Part shown: positions 1-6,469 of the stretch, piece by piece
How the letters are laid out: the number at the start of each line of letters is the position of its first letter
Numbering within the stretch: position 1 is the stretch's first letter
NCBI GenBank assembly: GCA_028293095.1
Contig: JAQGPK010000125.1
Coordinates: 1 to 12,338, forward strand
DNA length: 12,338 nucleotides
DNA from: Chlamydiia bacterium
GTDB taxonomy: Bacteria > Chlamydiota > Chlamydiia > Chlamydiales > FEN-1388
Direction of reading: 5' to 3'
The notes under the pieces: model-generated
Database searches by the model: none
The model's input: only the letters and a program-made list of their open reading frames with translations
Told to the model about the DNA's origin: nothing
Translations under genes and position numbers: made by a program

Positions 1-1
1 G

Positions 2-304
2 GGAATCGATGCTGCCTTTGAACGCTGCAAAAAAATGCATGATGAGCTAAAAAATAAAGTCGAAGATGCCTTTGAAAAGGCAAAAATTAACCCGCGTCTC
101 TTTCAAGAATATGTCTCTACACCAACCAATTTTGCACAGGCTGACTGGAGTGCAATCCAGAAAACAAGGCAAGAGATTAAAAAAAAATTAGATGATCTGT
201 TACCTAAAAAAACTGAAGAAGAGGAAACACCAGGTGTAGTTTCAAAGGAAAAGCGGAAGAAAACTACTTTTCTCAGTAAAAAGCGCTGGCTCTCTATGCA
301 TTAA
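2..304 (+). CDS. hypothetical protein, 3' end (5'-truncated by window edge)
   Basis: The frame is open from base 2 to the TAA at 302-304, so the visible 100 codons are the C-terminal part of a gene starting upstream. The first Met codon, at 35, lies inside a continuous open frame and has no clear Shine-Dalgarno, so I do not take it as the start. The visible part is rich in Lys and Glu. It contains a probable helical segment (DELKNKVEDAFEKAKINP), then a short Trp-containing stretch (FAQADWSAIQKTRQEIKKKL), an acidic patch (KKTEEEE) and a basic tail ending KKRWLSMH. No catalytic motif, signal peptide or membrane segment is visible. It lies 36 bp upstream of nqrA on the same strand. From memory, Chlamydia trachomatis has the small hypothetical CT635 next to nqrA, so orthology to CT635 is plausible but unproven. 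Function unknown. Confidence 0.7.
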   Translation, partial: GIDAAFERCKKMHDELKNKVEDAFEKAKINPRLFQEYVSTPTNFAQADWSAIQKTRQEIKKKLDDLLPKKTEEEETPGVVSKEKRKKTTFLSKKRWLSMH

Positions 305-319
305 GCGATTATATATTAA

Positions 320-335
320 ACCTATAATTATAGGT
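320..335. promoter_or_regulatory. 16-bp perfect palindrome before nqrA
   Basis: ACCTATAATTATAGGT is its own reverse complement. It ends 5 bp before the nqrA ATG and overlaps the only Shine-Dalgarno-like bases (AGGT, 332-335). It also contains a consensus-like TATAAT on each strand (323-328 on plus, 327-332 on minus), but no good -35 box lies 16-18 bp upstream of the plus-strand copy. It could be an operator, an RNA hairpin hiding the ribosome site, or chance in AT-rich DNA. The palindrome is seen directly; any function is inference. Confidence 0.35.
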
Positions 336-340
336 AATCG

Positions 341-1726
341 ATGAGCCATATCAAAGTAAAGCGCGGTCTTGATATTCCCATGGAAGGTGCTCCTGAAAGC
401 GGCCTACAATCAAAGCGCCATGTACAGCCGCTTGACATTCCAAAAGTTATAGGCTTTACTTTTAGCAGTTTTAGAGATGTAAAATTTCGAGTATTTGTAA
501 AACCTGGGGATACTGTTTTAATTGGGCAGCCACTTGCAGAAGATAAGGATGTCGCTCATCGCATGTTTGTCTCTCCCGCTGCAGGAGTTGTCAAAGAGGT
601 TCGACGCGGAGAAAAAAGAGTTCTCGAGGCAATTACAATTGAGGTTGCTTCAACTGAAGAGTATGTAGAGAGAGATCCTCTTGATATTCAGAAAATCAGC
701 CGAGAGAATCTGATACAGGAACTTCTTCAAGGAGGTCTTTTTGCATCCATATATAGCCGCCCTTTTAATCGACTAGCAAATCCTCAACATCCGCCTCGTT
801 CAATCTTTGTCAAAGCCGTTGAATCGGCCCCTTTTGTACCTCCTGCTGAAATGCAAGTCGAAGGAAGAGAGCAAGAGTTTGAAACGGGACTTTTGGCCCT
901 TAAAAAATTAACTCAGGGCCCTGTTCATCTAGTCTTTAGAGCAGAGTCTTCCTGTAAGGCTTTTACAGAGGCAAAAGGGGTTGAAAAGCATACCATTGAA
1001 GGACCACACCCAGCTGGGAATGTTTCTCTGCACATTCACGCAATTGACCCCATTTTAAAACTAGATGATATTGTCTGGACTGTCACAACCCTTGATGTGA
1101 TTTCAATAGGTAGTTTTATTCTTCATGGCAAGATTGCAATCGATCGTGTCATTGCACTTGCAGGAACGGGAGTGCGACAAGAGATGCGCGGGTACTATCG
1201 AGCTCGCTTTGGCCATTCTATTGAAGCGCTTGTGCATGGGAAAATGGATCCAAAAGAGCCTCAGCGCATTATATCTGGTAACGTTCTTACAGGTGATACA
1301 GCAAAGCTCGATGACTTCTTAGGCGTTTCGCATACAACGTGTACTCTTATTCCTGATACAACATCGAGACAGTTTTTGAGCTTTTTTAGACTTGGAAAAG
1401 ATAAGTATACAGCAAGCGGAACCTATCTTTCAGGACATATGAATCCAAAGGATCATAAATGGTCCTTCACAACAAGTCAGCATGGTGAAGAGAGATCCTT
1501 TATTGACGGCTCTGTCTATGAGCCAGTGATGCCAATGAAAGTACTTACCCTTGAGCTTGTGCGGGCTTGTATGGCAGAAGACTATGAACTTGCCGATCAG
1601 TATGGACTTTTGGAAGTTGACCCAGAAGACTTTGCACTACCTGAGTTTGTCTGCCCCTCCAAAATTGAGATGATGAATATTGTGAGAGATGCCCAGAGGC
1701 AGTACGCTAAAGACGTGTTGGGGTGA
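341..1726 (+). CDS. nqrA: Na+-translocating NADH:quinone reductase subunit A
   Basis: NqrA is the soluble, cytoplasm-facing subunit of the Na+-NQR complex, which oxidises NADH, reduces ubiquinone and pumps Na+ across the inner membrane. The 461-residue length fits the family. The N-terminus IKVKRGLDIPMEGAP (4-18) is the characteristic NqrA opening. Residues about 50-100 (KPGDTVLIGQPLAEDKD, then SPAAGVV) form a barrel-sandwich, biotinyl/lipoyl-like fold. EGPHPAGNVSLHIHAIDPI matches the conserved NqrA GPHPAG...HIH..DP block. No transmembrane segment is present, as expected. The ATG at 341 is chosen because the family N-terminal motif begins at once; the ribosome site is weak (AGGT, 5 bp upstream). 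No other nqr gene is in the window. Chlamydiae are known to keep nqrA apart from nqrBCDE and nqrF, so this separation is not odd. It converges on hemB. Confidence 0.96.
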   Translation: MSHIKVKRGLDIPMEGAPESGLQSKRHVQPLDIPKVIGFTFSSFRDVKFRVFVKPGDTVLIGQPLAEDKDVAHRMFVSPAAGVVKEVRRGEKRVLEAITIEVASTEEYVERDPLDIQKISRENLIQELLQGGLFASIYSRPFNRLANPQHPPRSIFVKAVESAPFVPPAEMQVEGREQEFETGLLALKKLTQGPVHLVFRAESSCKAFTEAKGVEKHTIEGPHPAGNVSLHIHAIDPILKLDDIVWTVTTLDVISIGSFILHGKIAIDRVIALAGTGVRQEMRGYYRARFGHSIEALVHGKMDPKEPQRIISGNVLTGDTAKLDDFLGVSHTTCTLIPDTTSRQFLSFFRLGKDKYTASGTYLSGHMNPKDHKWSFTTSQHGEERSFIDGSVYEPVMPMKVLTLELVRACMAEDYELADQYGLLEVDPEDFALPEFVCPSKIEMMNIVRDAQRQYAKDVLG

Positions 1727-1739
1727 TATCTTTATTTTA

Positions 1740-1923
1740 TTTTTTAACGCAAAGAAATACAAAAGACGCAAGCGCAAAGAGTGGTAGATAGCCGACCTGC
1801 AGAGAGTGAAATTAATAAATTAGAAAACTACTTTCTCAGACTTACACCTAAAGATAAGTCTCCTTCCTATTTTTTTTCTCTTTTTGCGTCTTTGCGCCTT
1901 ATTCGTTCCTTTGCGTTAAAAAA
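1740..1923. repeat. inverted-repeat element, copy 1 (short, nonautonomous)
   Basis: This fills most of the 323-bp gap between the convergent nqrA and hemB. The left arm (1740-1781) begins TTTTTTAACGCAAAGAAATA and contains GACGCAAGCGCAAAGAG. The right arm (1878-1923), read on the minus strand, begins TTTTTTAACGCAAAGGAA and contains GGCGCAAAGACGCAAAAAG. The outer 15 bp are a perfect inverted repeat and the rest of the arms is imperfect. Between the arms, AGACTTA (1838-1844) and TAAGTCT (1855-1861) form a smaller 7-bp stem. The same left arm recurs near 11596. I see no target-site duplication and no protein. The terminal T runs are at the 5' ends of the arms and the A runs at the 3' ends, so it does not look like a standard intrinsic terminator. 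Confidence 0.75.
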
Positions 1924-2009
1924 TCTAGCTGGTCTTCGAATAATACAACGTCCATTTCTTTTCTCGCTCTAAGAGCCTTTCGTAGTTCCTTGGCTTTAAA
2001 AAAATTAGC

Positions 2010-2030
2010 AAAAACCTTTATTTATAAAAG
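2010..2030 (-). terminator. weak AT-rich terminator candidate after hemB
   Basis: On the minus strand, 20 bp past the hemB stop, CTTTTA-TAAA-TAAAGG can fold into a 6-bp, almost all A-U stem with one G-U pair. A run of five T follows. The stem is weak, so this is only a candidate. The remainder of the gap (1924-2049) holds nothing else I can support. Confidence 0.25.
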
Positions 2031-2049
2031 TCCTTTCCTTTTTATACGA

Positions 2050-3039
2050 CTACAGCTCTTCTGCGACTTGCTTGGCTGCATAGGTGAAGATAAAATCAGC
2101 ACCAGCTCGCTTAATCGCAAGGAGTGACTCGAAAAAAGCTCGTTTTTCATCCAAAATACCTTTTTCAGCTGCTACTTTGATCATGGCATACTCGCCGCTG
2201 ACCTGATAGGCGCCAAGAGGAAGCATCGTCTGCTGACGCACCTTTGCAAGAATGTCAAGATTTGTAAGTGCTGGTTTGATGAGCAGCATGTCAGCACCTT
2301 CCTCTTCATCGAGTGCGCATTCCAAAAGCGCTTCTCGAGAGTTCGCAGGATTCATCTGGTAATTTTTTTTATCGCCAAATTTGGGGGCAGAATCCAGCGC
2401 ATCGCGAAATGGGCCATAAAATGCAGAGGCATACTTTGCAGCGTAGGAGAGAATTCCGACATCATGAAAGCCTGCTTTATCAAGGGCTTTGCGGATATAG
2501 CCGATACGGCCATCCATCATGTCGCTTGGAGAGACAACATCGCAGCCCGCTTCAGCAGCGCGTAGAGCCATTTCGGAGAGAGCTTCAATTGTTGGATCAT
2601 TAGCAACTCGATGGTTGATAACAATGCCATCGTGTCCATGATCTGTAAATGGATCAAGCGCAATATCTGCCATGACAAGAAGCTCCGGATACTTATTTTT
2701 GATCATTTTGATGGCTTGCTGAAGTAAATTCCCCTCCCTTCTCGCCTCCGATCCCAAGCTATCTTTCTTTTCTTCGGGTGTATAGCAGAAAAGATTAATG
2801 GCGCGTATTCCAATATCTACATAACCTGTAAGTTCTTTAAGGAGCTCATCAATTGAAAAACGAAAAACACCTGGCATGCTGAGAATGGGGATTTTTTTAC
2901 AGCTGCCCTCAACGACAAAAAATGGTGCTACAAAATCATTTGGGTGAAGTCTCGTCTCTTGAATAAGAGAGCGTAGGGCATCGCTTTTTCGATTGCGGCG
3001 TGGTCTTTTGGTAATCTCTAAAAATCCATCTGTTAACAT
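2050..3039 (-). CDS. hemB: delta-aminolevulinic acid dehydratase (porphobilinogen synthase)
   Basis: This cytoplasmic enzyme joins two molecules of 5-aminolevulinate to make porphobilinogen in haem synthesis. The 329-residue length is typical. Both Schiff-base lysines are present in their usual settings: K202 in SYAAKYASAFYGP and K255 in MLLIKPAL. SPSDMMDGRIG (170-180) is the conserved phosphate-barrel signature. The metal-site region D125-IALDPFTDHGHDG-138 has Asp or Ala where zinc enzymes have Cys, fitting the DxALDx(Y/F)x3GHDG class, which does not use catalytic zinc and usually depends on Mg2+ or a monovalent ion. The start is supported by a strong AAGGAGG (3044-3050, minus), 4 bp before the ATG. 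It is divergent from moxR across 62 bp and convergent with nqrA. The nqrA/hemB pairing is also seen in Chlamydiaceae. Confidence 0.97.
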   Translation of the reverse strand: MLTDGFLEITKRPRRNRKSDALRSLIQETRLHPNDFVAPFFVVEGSCKKIPILSMPGVFRFSIDELLKELTGYVDIGIRAINLFCYTPEEKKDSLGSEARREGNLLQQAIKMIKNKYPELLVMADIALDPFTDHGHDGIVINHRVANDPTIEALSEMALRAAEAGCDVVSPSDMMDGRIGYIRKALDKAGFHDVGILSYAAKYASAFYGPFRDALDSAPKFGDKKNYQMNPANSREALLECALDEEEGADMLLIKPALTNLDILAKVRQQTMLPLGAYQVSGEYAMIKVAAEKGILDEKRAFFESLLAIKRAGADFIFTYAAKQVAEEL

Positions 3040-3101
3040 AGGCCCTCCTTTTCTGTTGCATTCAAGGGTAAAGTGTTGTAGGAATTTTTAAAAGGAAGAG
3101 G

Positions 3102-4088
3102 TTGAGTAATATGGAAGAAATTCAAGGTCAGATTGAACGAGCAAATCAAAAATTTGCAGAGCTTCATAGAGAGATGGCTAAAACGATCGTTGGTCAAAAA
3201 AGACTTATTGATCGTCTCTTGATTGCGTTACTTGCTGAAGGCCATGTGCTCTTAGAGGGGGTGCCTGGGATTGCGAAAACTCTTACAGTCAATACGCTTG
3301 CCAAAACGTTAGATCTGCAGTGCAAACGAATTCAATTCACCCCCGATCTTTTACCTTCCGATCTGATTGGAACTCCTATCTACAATGCAAAAGAGGGCAC
3401 TTTCTCGATACAAAAGGGGCCACTCTTTACGAATATTGTGCTGGCAGATGAAATCAACCGAGCTCCCCCCAAGGTTCAATCGGCGCTTTTGGAGGTCATG
3501 CAAGAAAAGCAGGTGACAATCGGTGGTGAGACTTTGAAAACAGGGTCCCCCTTTTTGGTACTTGCAACCCAAAATCCTATTGAACACGAGGGAACCTATC
3601 CACTTCCTGAGGCGGAAACAGATCGCTTTATGATGAAGGTGTTGCTTGACTATCCTAATCGCGAAGAAGAAAAAGAAATTATTGCACGCTTTGGTCAAAA
3701 TAAAAAAACTGTGGCCCCCTCTCCAGTAATGACAGGCGATGAGATTATCAAGCTACAAGGGCTTCTTGATAACATCTATTTAGATGATAAGATTGTCCAA
3801 TATATTATTAATATTATCTTTGCTACGCGCTTTCCGAAAGAGTCGAAAGCTAATATCCATAAATTGCTCGAGTATGGAGCCTCTCCGCGTGCAAGTATTT
3901 ATCTTGCCAGAACTGCTAAAGCGCACGCTCTTTTAGAGGGAAGATCCTATGTGACTCCTTATGATGTTAAAGAGGTCGCTTTCGATGTTCTTCGCCACAG
4001 GCTTATGCTATCGTATGAAGCTGAAGCTGAAGAGGTGACAGCTGATATGATCATCCAACGTATCTTTGAAATTATTCCAGTACCTTAA
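3102..4088 (+). CDS. moxR: MoxR-family AAA+ ATPase
   Basis: MoxR ATPases are chaperone-like AAA+ proteins that remodel or activate partner complexes, often those carrying VWA domains. Numbered from the TTG start, Walker A is GVPGIAKT (53-60), Walker B is NIVLADEINR (111-120), sensor 1 is LATQNP (154-159), the arginine-finger region is EAETDRF (170-176), and the sensor-2-like GASPRASIYLARTAKA lies near 260-275. The stretch APPKVQSALLEVMQEKQVTI after Walker B is typical of MoxR. The length (about 325) is normal. Two starts are possible: TTG at 3102 (AAGGA 5 bp upstream) and ATG at 3111 (GAGG 9 bp upstream). The ATG is the more usual codon and differs by only three residues. The gene leads a tight operon: DUF58 starts 5 bp after its stop. 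Confidence 0.95.
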   Translation: MSNMEEIQGQIERANQKFAELHREMAKTIVGQKRLIDRLLIALLAEGHVLLEGVPGIAKTLTVNTLAKTLDLQCKRIQFTPDLLPSDLIGTPIYNAKEGTFSIQKGPLFTNIVLADEINRAPPKVQSALLEVMQEKQVTIGGETLKTGSPFLVLATQNPIEHEGTYPLPEAETDRFMMKVLLDYPNREEEKEIIARFGQNKKTVAPSPVMTGDEIIKLQGLLDNIYLDDKIVQYIINIIFATRFPKESKANIHKLLEYGASPRASIYLARTAKAHALLEGRSYVTPYDVKEVAFDVLRHRLMLSYEAEAEEVTADMIIQRIFEIIPVP

Positions 4089-4093
4089 ACGCT

Positions 4094-4951
4094 ATGCATG
4101 CAAAAATTAGAAAAATTGAGATTGAGGCAAAACAGCGGGTGCTCGACCTTTTTTCTGGCATGTATCGATCTCGTTTCAAAGGAAATGGCGTTGAGGTTGA
4201 AGATCTCAGAGAGTACCAGCCTGGCGATGAGATGCGATCTATTTCATGGACGAGATCTGCTCAAATGGGGCGCCCTTTTGTAAAAACATTTCGTGAAGAG
4301 CGGGACTTAAATGTCATTTTATTAGTTGATGTGTCTGCTTCAGAATTATTTGGAAGCCATTTTGAGCTTAAAAGAGAGCGTATAGCAGAGCTTGGTGCTT
4401 TGCTTGCCTTTTCTGCCATTTATAATCATGATCAAGTAGGGCTTATTCTCTTTTCTTCTCAAATTGAGAAATACATTCCACCAAAAAGAGGCTCACGACA
4501 CGGCGTTCGACTGATCCATGAACTTTTAACTTTCGAGCCAAAAGAAAGAGGCACAAATATCGCACAGCCCTTGCGCCTTTTGAATACCGTGTTGCAAAAA
4601 CGCTGTATCGCCTTTTTTATTTCCGATTTTCTAGCAACTGGATATGACAAAGAATTTCTTTTAGCAGCCAGAAAAAATGACCTCATAGCGCTGCGTATCT
4701 TTGACCCTGCGGAAGAGAAGCTTCCATTTCGTGGCCTTCTGAAACTGAGAGACCTAGAGACTGGAGAGTGTTGTCTAGTAGATAGTACAGAGGATACTGA
4801 TAAAGCATTCTCAGAGCGCCAGCATGCGTTTGTAGCTCAATTTAAAAAGCTTGTTGGAACATCGGGTGGAGAGCTCATAGAGCTCAGCACAAAAGGGGCC
4901 TATCTTCCTATTTTGCGAGCTTTTTTTAAAGCACGCAAAAGGCGAGGATAA
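4094..4951 (+). CDS. DUF58 domain protein with VWA-like metal site
   Basis: This is a 285-residue DUF58 protein, the usual partner of MoxR. The family signature is VEDLREYQPGDEMRSISW (35-52) followed by GRPFVKTFREERD (59-71). A VWA-like fold follows, with a MIDAS motif DVSAS (79-83), a likely metal-binding Thr in RGTNI (152-156) and an Asp in FISDF (175-179). No signal peptide or clear membrane helix is visible, so it probably acts in the cytoplasm, although many DUF58 proteins in other bacteria carry N-terminal helices. By family knowledge, MoxR is thought to act on DUF58/VWA partners; the exact substrate is unknown. It starts 5 bp after moxR and ends 1 bp before the next gene, implying translational coupling. 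An ATG at 4098 is in a different frame and does not lead to the family motifs. Confidence 0.92.
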   Translation: MHAKIRKIEIEAKQRVLDLFSGMYRSRFKGNGVEVEDLREYQPGDEMRSISWTRSAQMGRPFVKTFREERDLNVILLVDVSASELFGSHFELKRERIAELGALLAFSAIYNHDQVGLILFSSQIEKYIPPKRGSRHGVRLIHELLTFEPKERGTNIAQPLRLLNTVLQKRCIAFFISDFLATGYDKEFLLAARKNDLIALRIFDPAEEKLPFRGLLKLRDLETGECCLVDSTEDTDKAFSERQHAFVAQFKKLVGTSGGELIELSTKGAYLPILRAFFKARKRRG

Positions 4952-4952
4952 C

Positions 4953-5918
4953 ATGTTGTGGATTCTTTTTTTGATTGCATCACTACTTCCTTCATCTCTT
5001 CTTCCTGCTCCCGCTCCAGTTGAGGGGTGGAAAATCTCTGTATCTAAAAATAAAGAAGAGCTTACTCTTCAAGATACTCTACAGGTGACAATCCAGTGCG
5101 ACTATGTGAGCTCGTATGAGCCGAATCTTTTTGAGTTCCTTCATAGGCAAAAAAGCAGCCGGCAATATGACAATTTTTTGCTTCTCTCCTCTTCCTACAG
5201 CCAAGAAAACAGTCATCTTACTATTTTTTTAGAGCTGAAACCTCTTCGTATTGGGGCTCTCTTTTTTGTGCCGGGAATTCTTTCTTTTACTTCAAAAGCA
5301 TCCCCCCCTCAATCAATCCATTACCTGCTTGTTCCCTCCTTTTCGATCGAATGCCGGCGTCTCTTCTCGGTACAGGTAGCGCCCCCGCTTGTTGTGCGGC
5401 CAGAGGAGAGTATTACTATGTCGAAGGAAAATCGAGAGCATGTCTTTGAGAGACAGCTAGCACAGGAAGATAGACGCAATCAAGAGCTGCAAAAGGAACG
5501 CTTGGCTGCCTGGACTATCTTTATTTTGATCATGACACTAGCTTTGGGGATACTTCTTACCTTTTGGTGTCTTGCAAAGTCTACTCTCCTTGTACCAAAA
5601 AAAGAGAATACTTCGATTCTTCCAAAATGTGATTACAAATCTCAGTTTTTAGCGCTTCAGCAATCGAAAGATCCTTTGCCTGTACGCTTTGAAAAAGTAT
5701 CTTCACTTTTTAGAGATTTTTTAAGTGAAGTTGAAAAAAAGCCCCTCCAGGGAAAAACGAATCAAGAGTTGTGGCTCATTATTCAAAATAGCGAGAAGCT
5801 TACAAATAAAGAAGATTTGAAAAAATTATGTGCCATGTTGGAGATGTTAGAATTTTCACCAAATCCTCCAATGGAGCTCGATTGGCAGGCTCTCTGCTTG
5901 GTATTTCCTCGTTTCTAA
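4953..5918 (+). CDS. BatD/DUF4381-like membrane-anchored protein
   Basis: This 321-residue protein has an N-terminal signal sequence (about 1-20, ending LLPAPAP). A probably periplasmic beta-rich region (about 23-150) follows, opening with WKISVSKNKEELTLQDTLQV, which resembles the Ig-like start of BatD proteins. Next are a charged, probably coiled segment (about 156-184, EHVFERQLAQEDRRNQELQK), a single membrane helix (about 187-207) and a cytoplasmic tail. The tail has a helical pattern (RFEKVSSLFRDFLSEV, then LQGKTNQELWLII) like the C-terminus of DUF4381 and BatD. The family assignment rests on layout and operon position, not on a strict motif. It begins 1 bp after the DUF58 stop, with GAGGA 4 bp before its ATG. 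Its stop overlaps that of the convergent acetyltransferase. It may anchor the MoxR/DUF58 pair at the inner membrane. Confidence 0.72.
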   Translation: MLWILFLIASLLPSSLLPAPAPVEGWKISVSKNKEELTLQDTLQVTIQCDYVSSYEPNLFEFLHRQKSSRQYDNFLLLSSSYSQENSHLTIFLELKPLRIGALFFVPGILSFTSKASPPQSIHYLLVPSFSIECRRLFSVQVAPPLVVRPEESITMSKENREHVFERQLAQEDRRNQELQKERLAAWTIFILIMTLALGILLTFWCLAKSTLLVPKKENTSILPKCDYKSQFLALQQSKDPLPVRFEKVSSLFRDFLSEVEKKPLQGKTNQELWLIIQNSEKLTNKEDLKKLCAMLEMLEFSPNPPMELDWQALCLVFPRF

Positions 5919-6406
5919 CTCTTATCAAAGCCGATCTTTTTAAAAAGATAGATCATTGTGTTATCAGGGCCATAGGGCTGCAGTTCAAAGAGTTCCTGAA
6001 AGCCTAAGTTCTTATAAAAATTGTACGTCTTCAAGTAGTTACTATCATTTTGTTTAGGGCTGAGGGTTTCTACGGTTAAGGAGTGATACTTTTGCATCAA
6101 ACAGAAGCTTTCGGCATATTTTAAAAGAGCAGTTCCTATTCCTTGATGATGGAACTCTTTCTTAACAGCGAGCCAATAGATGTTAGCCACATTGGGAAAG
6201 GGAAAGTCAAGTGTGATCATGCCAGCACATTCGCCTTGTACCACTGCGCTGAATGAGGTGCGCTCTTTTACACCGGCTGCATACTTTTCATTGGCCTCTG
6301 GGATCCCAAACCACTCAGGGAGTGTGGAGGAGATTACACGACAAGTCTGTTCGGATAAAACAGGTTCGAGATGCACTATTGATACGTTTTCCAAAGAGTC
6401 CTCCAT
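5915..6406 (-). CDS. GNAT-family N-acetyltransferase
   Basis: This is a 163-residue single-domain GCN5-related acetyltransferase that would transfer an acetyl group from acetyl-CoA to an amine. The acetyl-CoA pyrophosphate loop is FHHQGIGTALLKYAE (85-99), with the Q/RxxGxG/A motif as QGIGTA. It is preceded by the beta-4 strand NIYWLAVKKEF. The C-terminal part, LKTYNFYKNLGFQELFEL (125-142), is the standard NFYKNLGF helix-strand block. No substrate can be read from the sequence. The ATG at 6404-6406 lacks a good Shine-Dalgarno. The gene lies 63 bp downstream of the RHS gene on the same strand and may be read with it or from its own promoter. Its TAG overlaps the TAA of the convergent gene in the shared bases CTAA (5915-5918). 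Confidence 0.9.
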   Translation of the reverse strand: MEDSLENVSIVHLEPVLSEQTCRVISSTLPEWFGIPEANEKYAAGVKERTSFSAVVQGECAGMITLDFPFPNVANIYWLAVKKEFHHQGIGTALLKYAESFCLMQKYHSLTVETLSPKQNDSNYLKTYNFYKNLGFQELFELQPYGPDNTMIYLFKKIGFDKS

Positions 6407-6451
6407 AGCTTAATCTGTTCGATAATTGAATACTCTTTCTAATTAAAAAAA

Positions 6452-6457
6452 ATTATA
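6452..6457 (-). promoter_or_regulatory. possible -10 box for the GNAT gene
   Basis: On the minus strand there is a perfect TATAAT in the AT-rich 63-bp spacer between the RHS stop and the acetyltransferase start, about 45 bp before that ATG. At 17-bp spacing the -35 position reads TACTCA, a poor match. In such AT-rich DNA a chance match is likely. Confidence 0.25.
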
Positions 6458-6469
6458 ATTCATATTTAG

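Noticed and set aside
1781..1972. Plus-strand open frame of 63 codons between nqrA and hemB
   Set aside because: It starts on GTG inside the inverted-repeat element and runs through its right arm (SLFASLRL-type sequence). There is no Shine-Dalgarno and no family; this is repeat-derived.
3351..3698. 115-codon minus-strand open frame inside moxR
   Set aside because: It is antisense to the Walker B and sensor region of MoxR, with no motif of its own.
5934..5949. 16-bp palindrome ATCTTTTTAAAAAGAT as a bidirectional terminator
   Set aside because: It has no loop bases and no GC stem, and lies in the coding 3' end of the GNAT gene (IYLFKKIGF). It is better explained by Lys/Phe codons.
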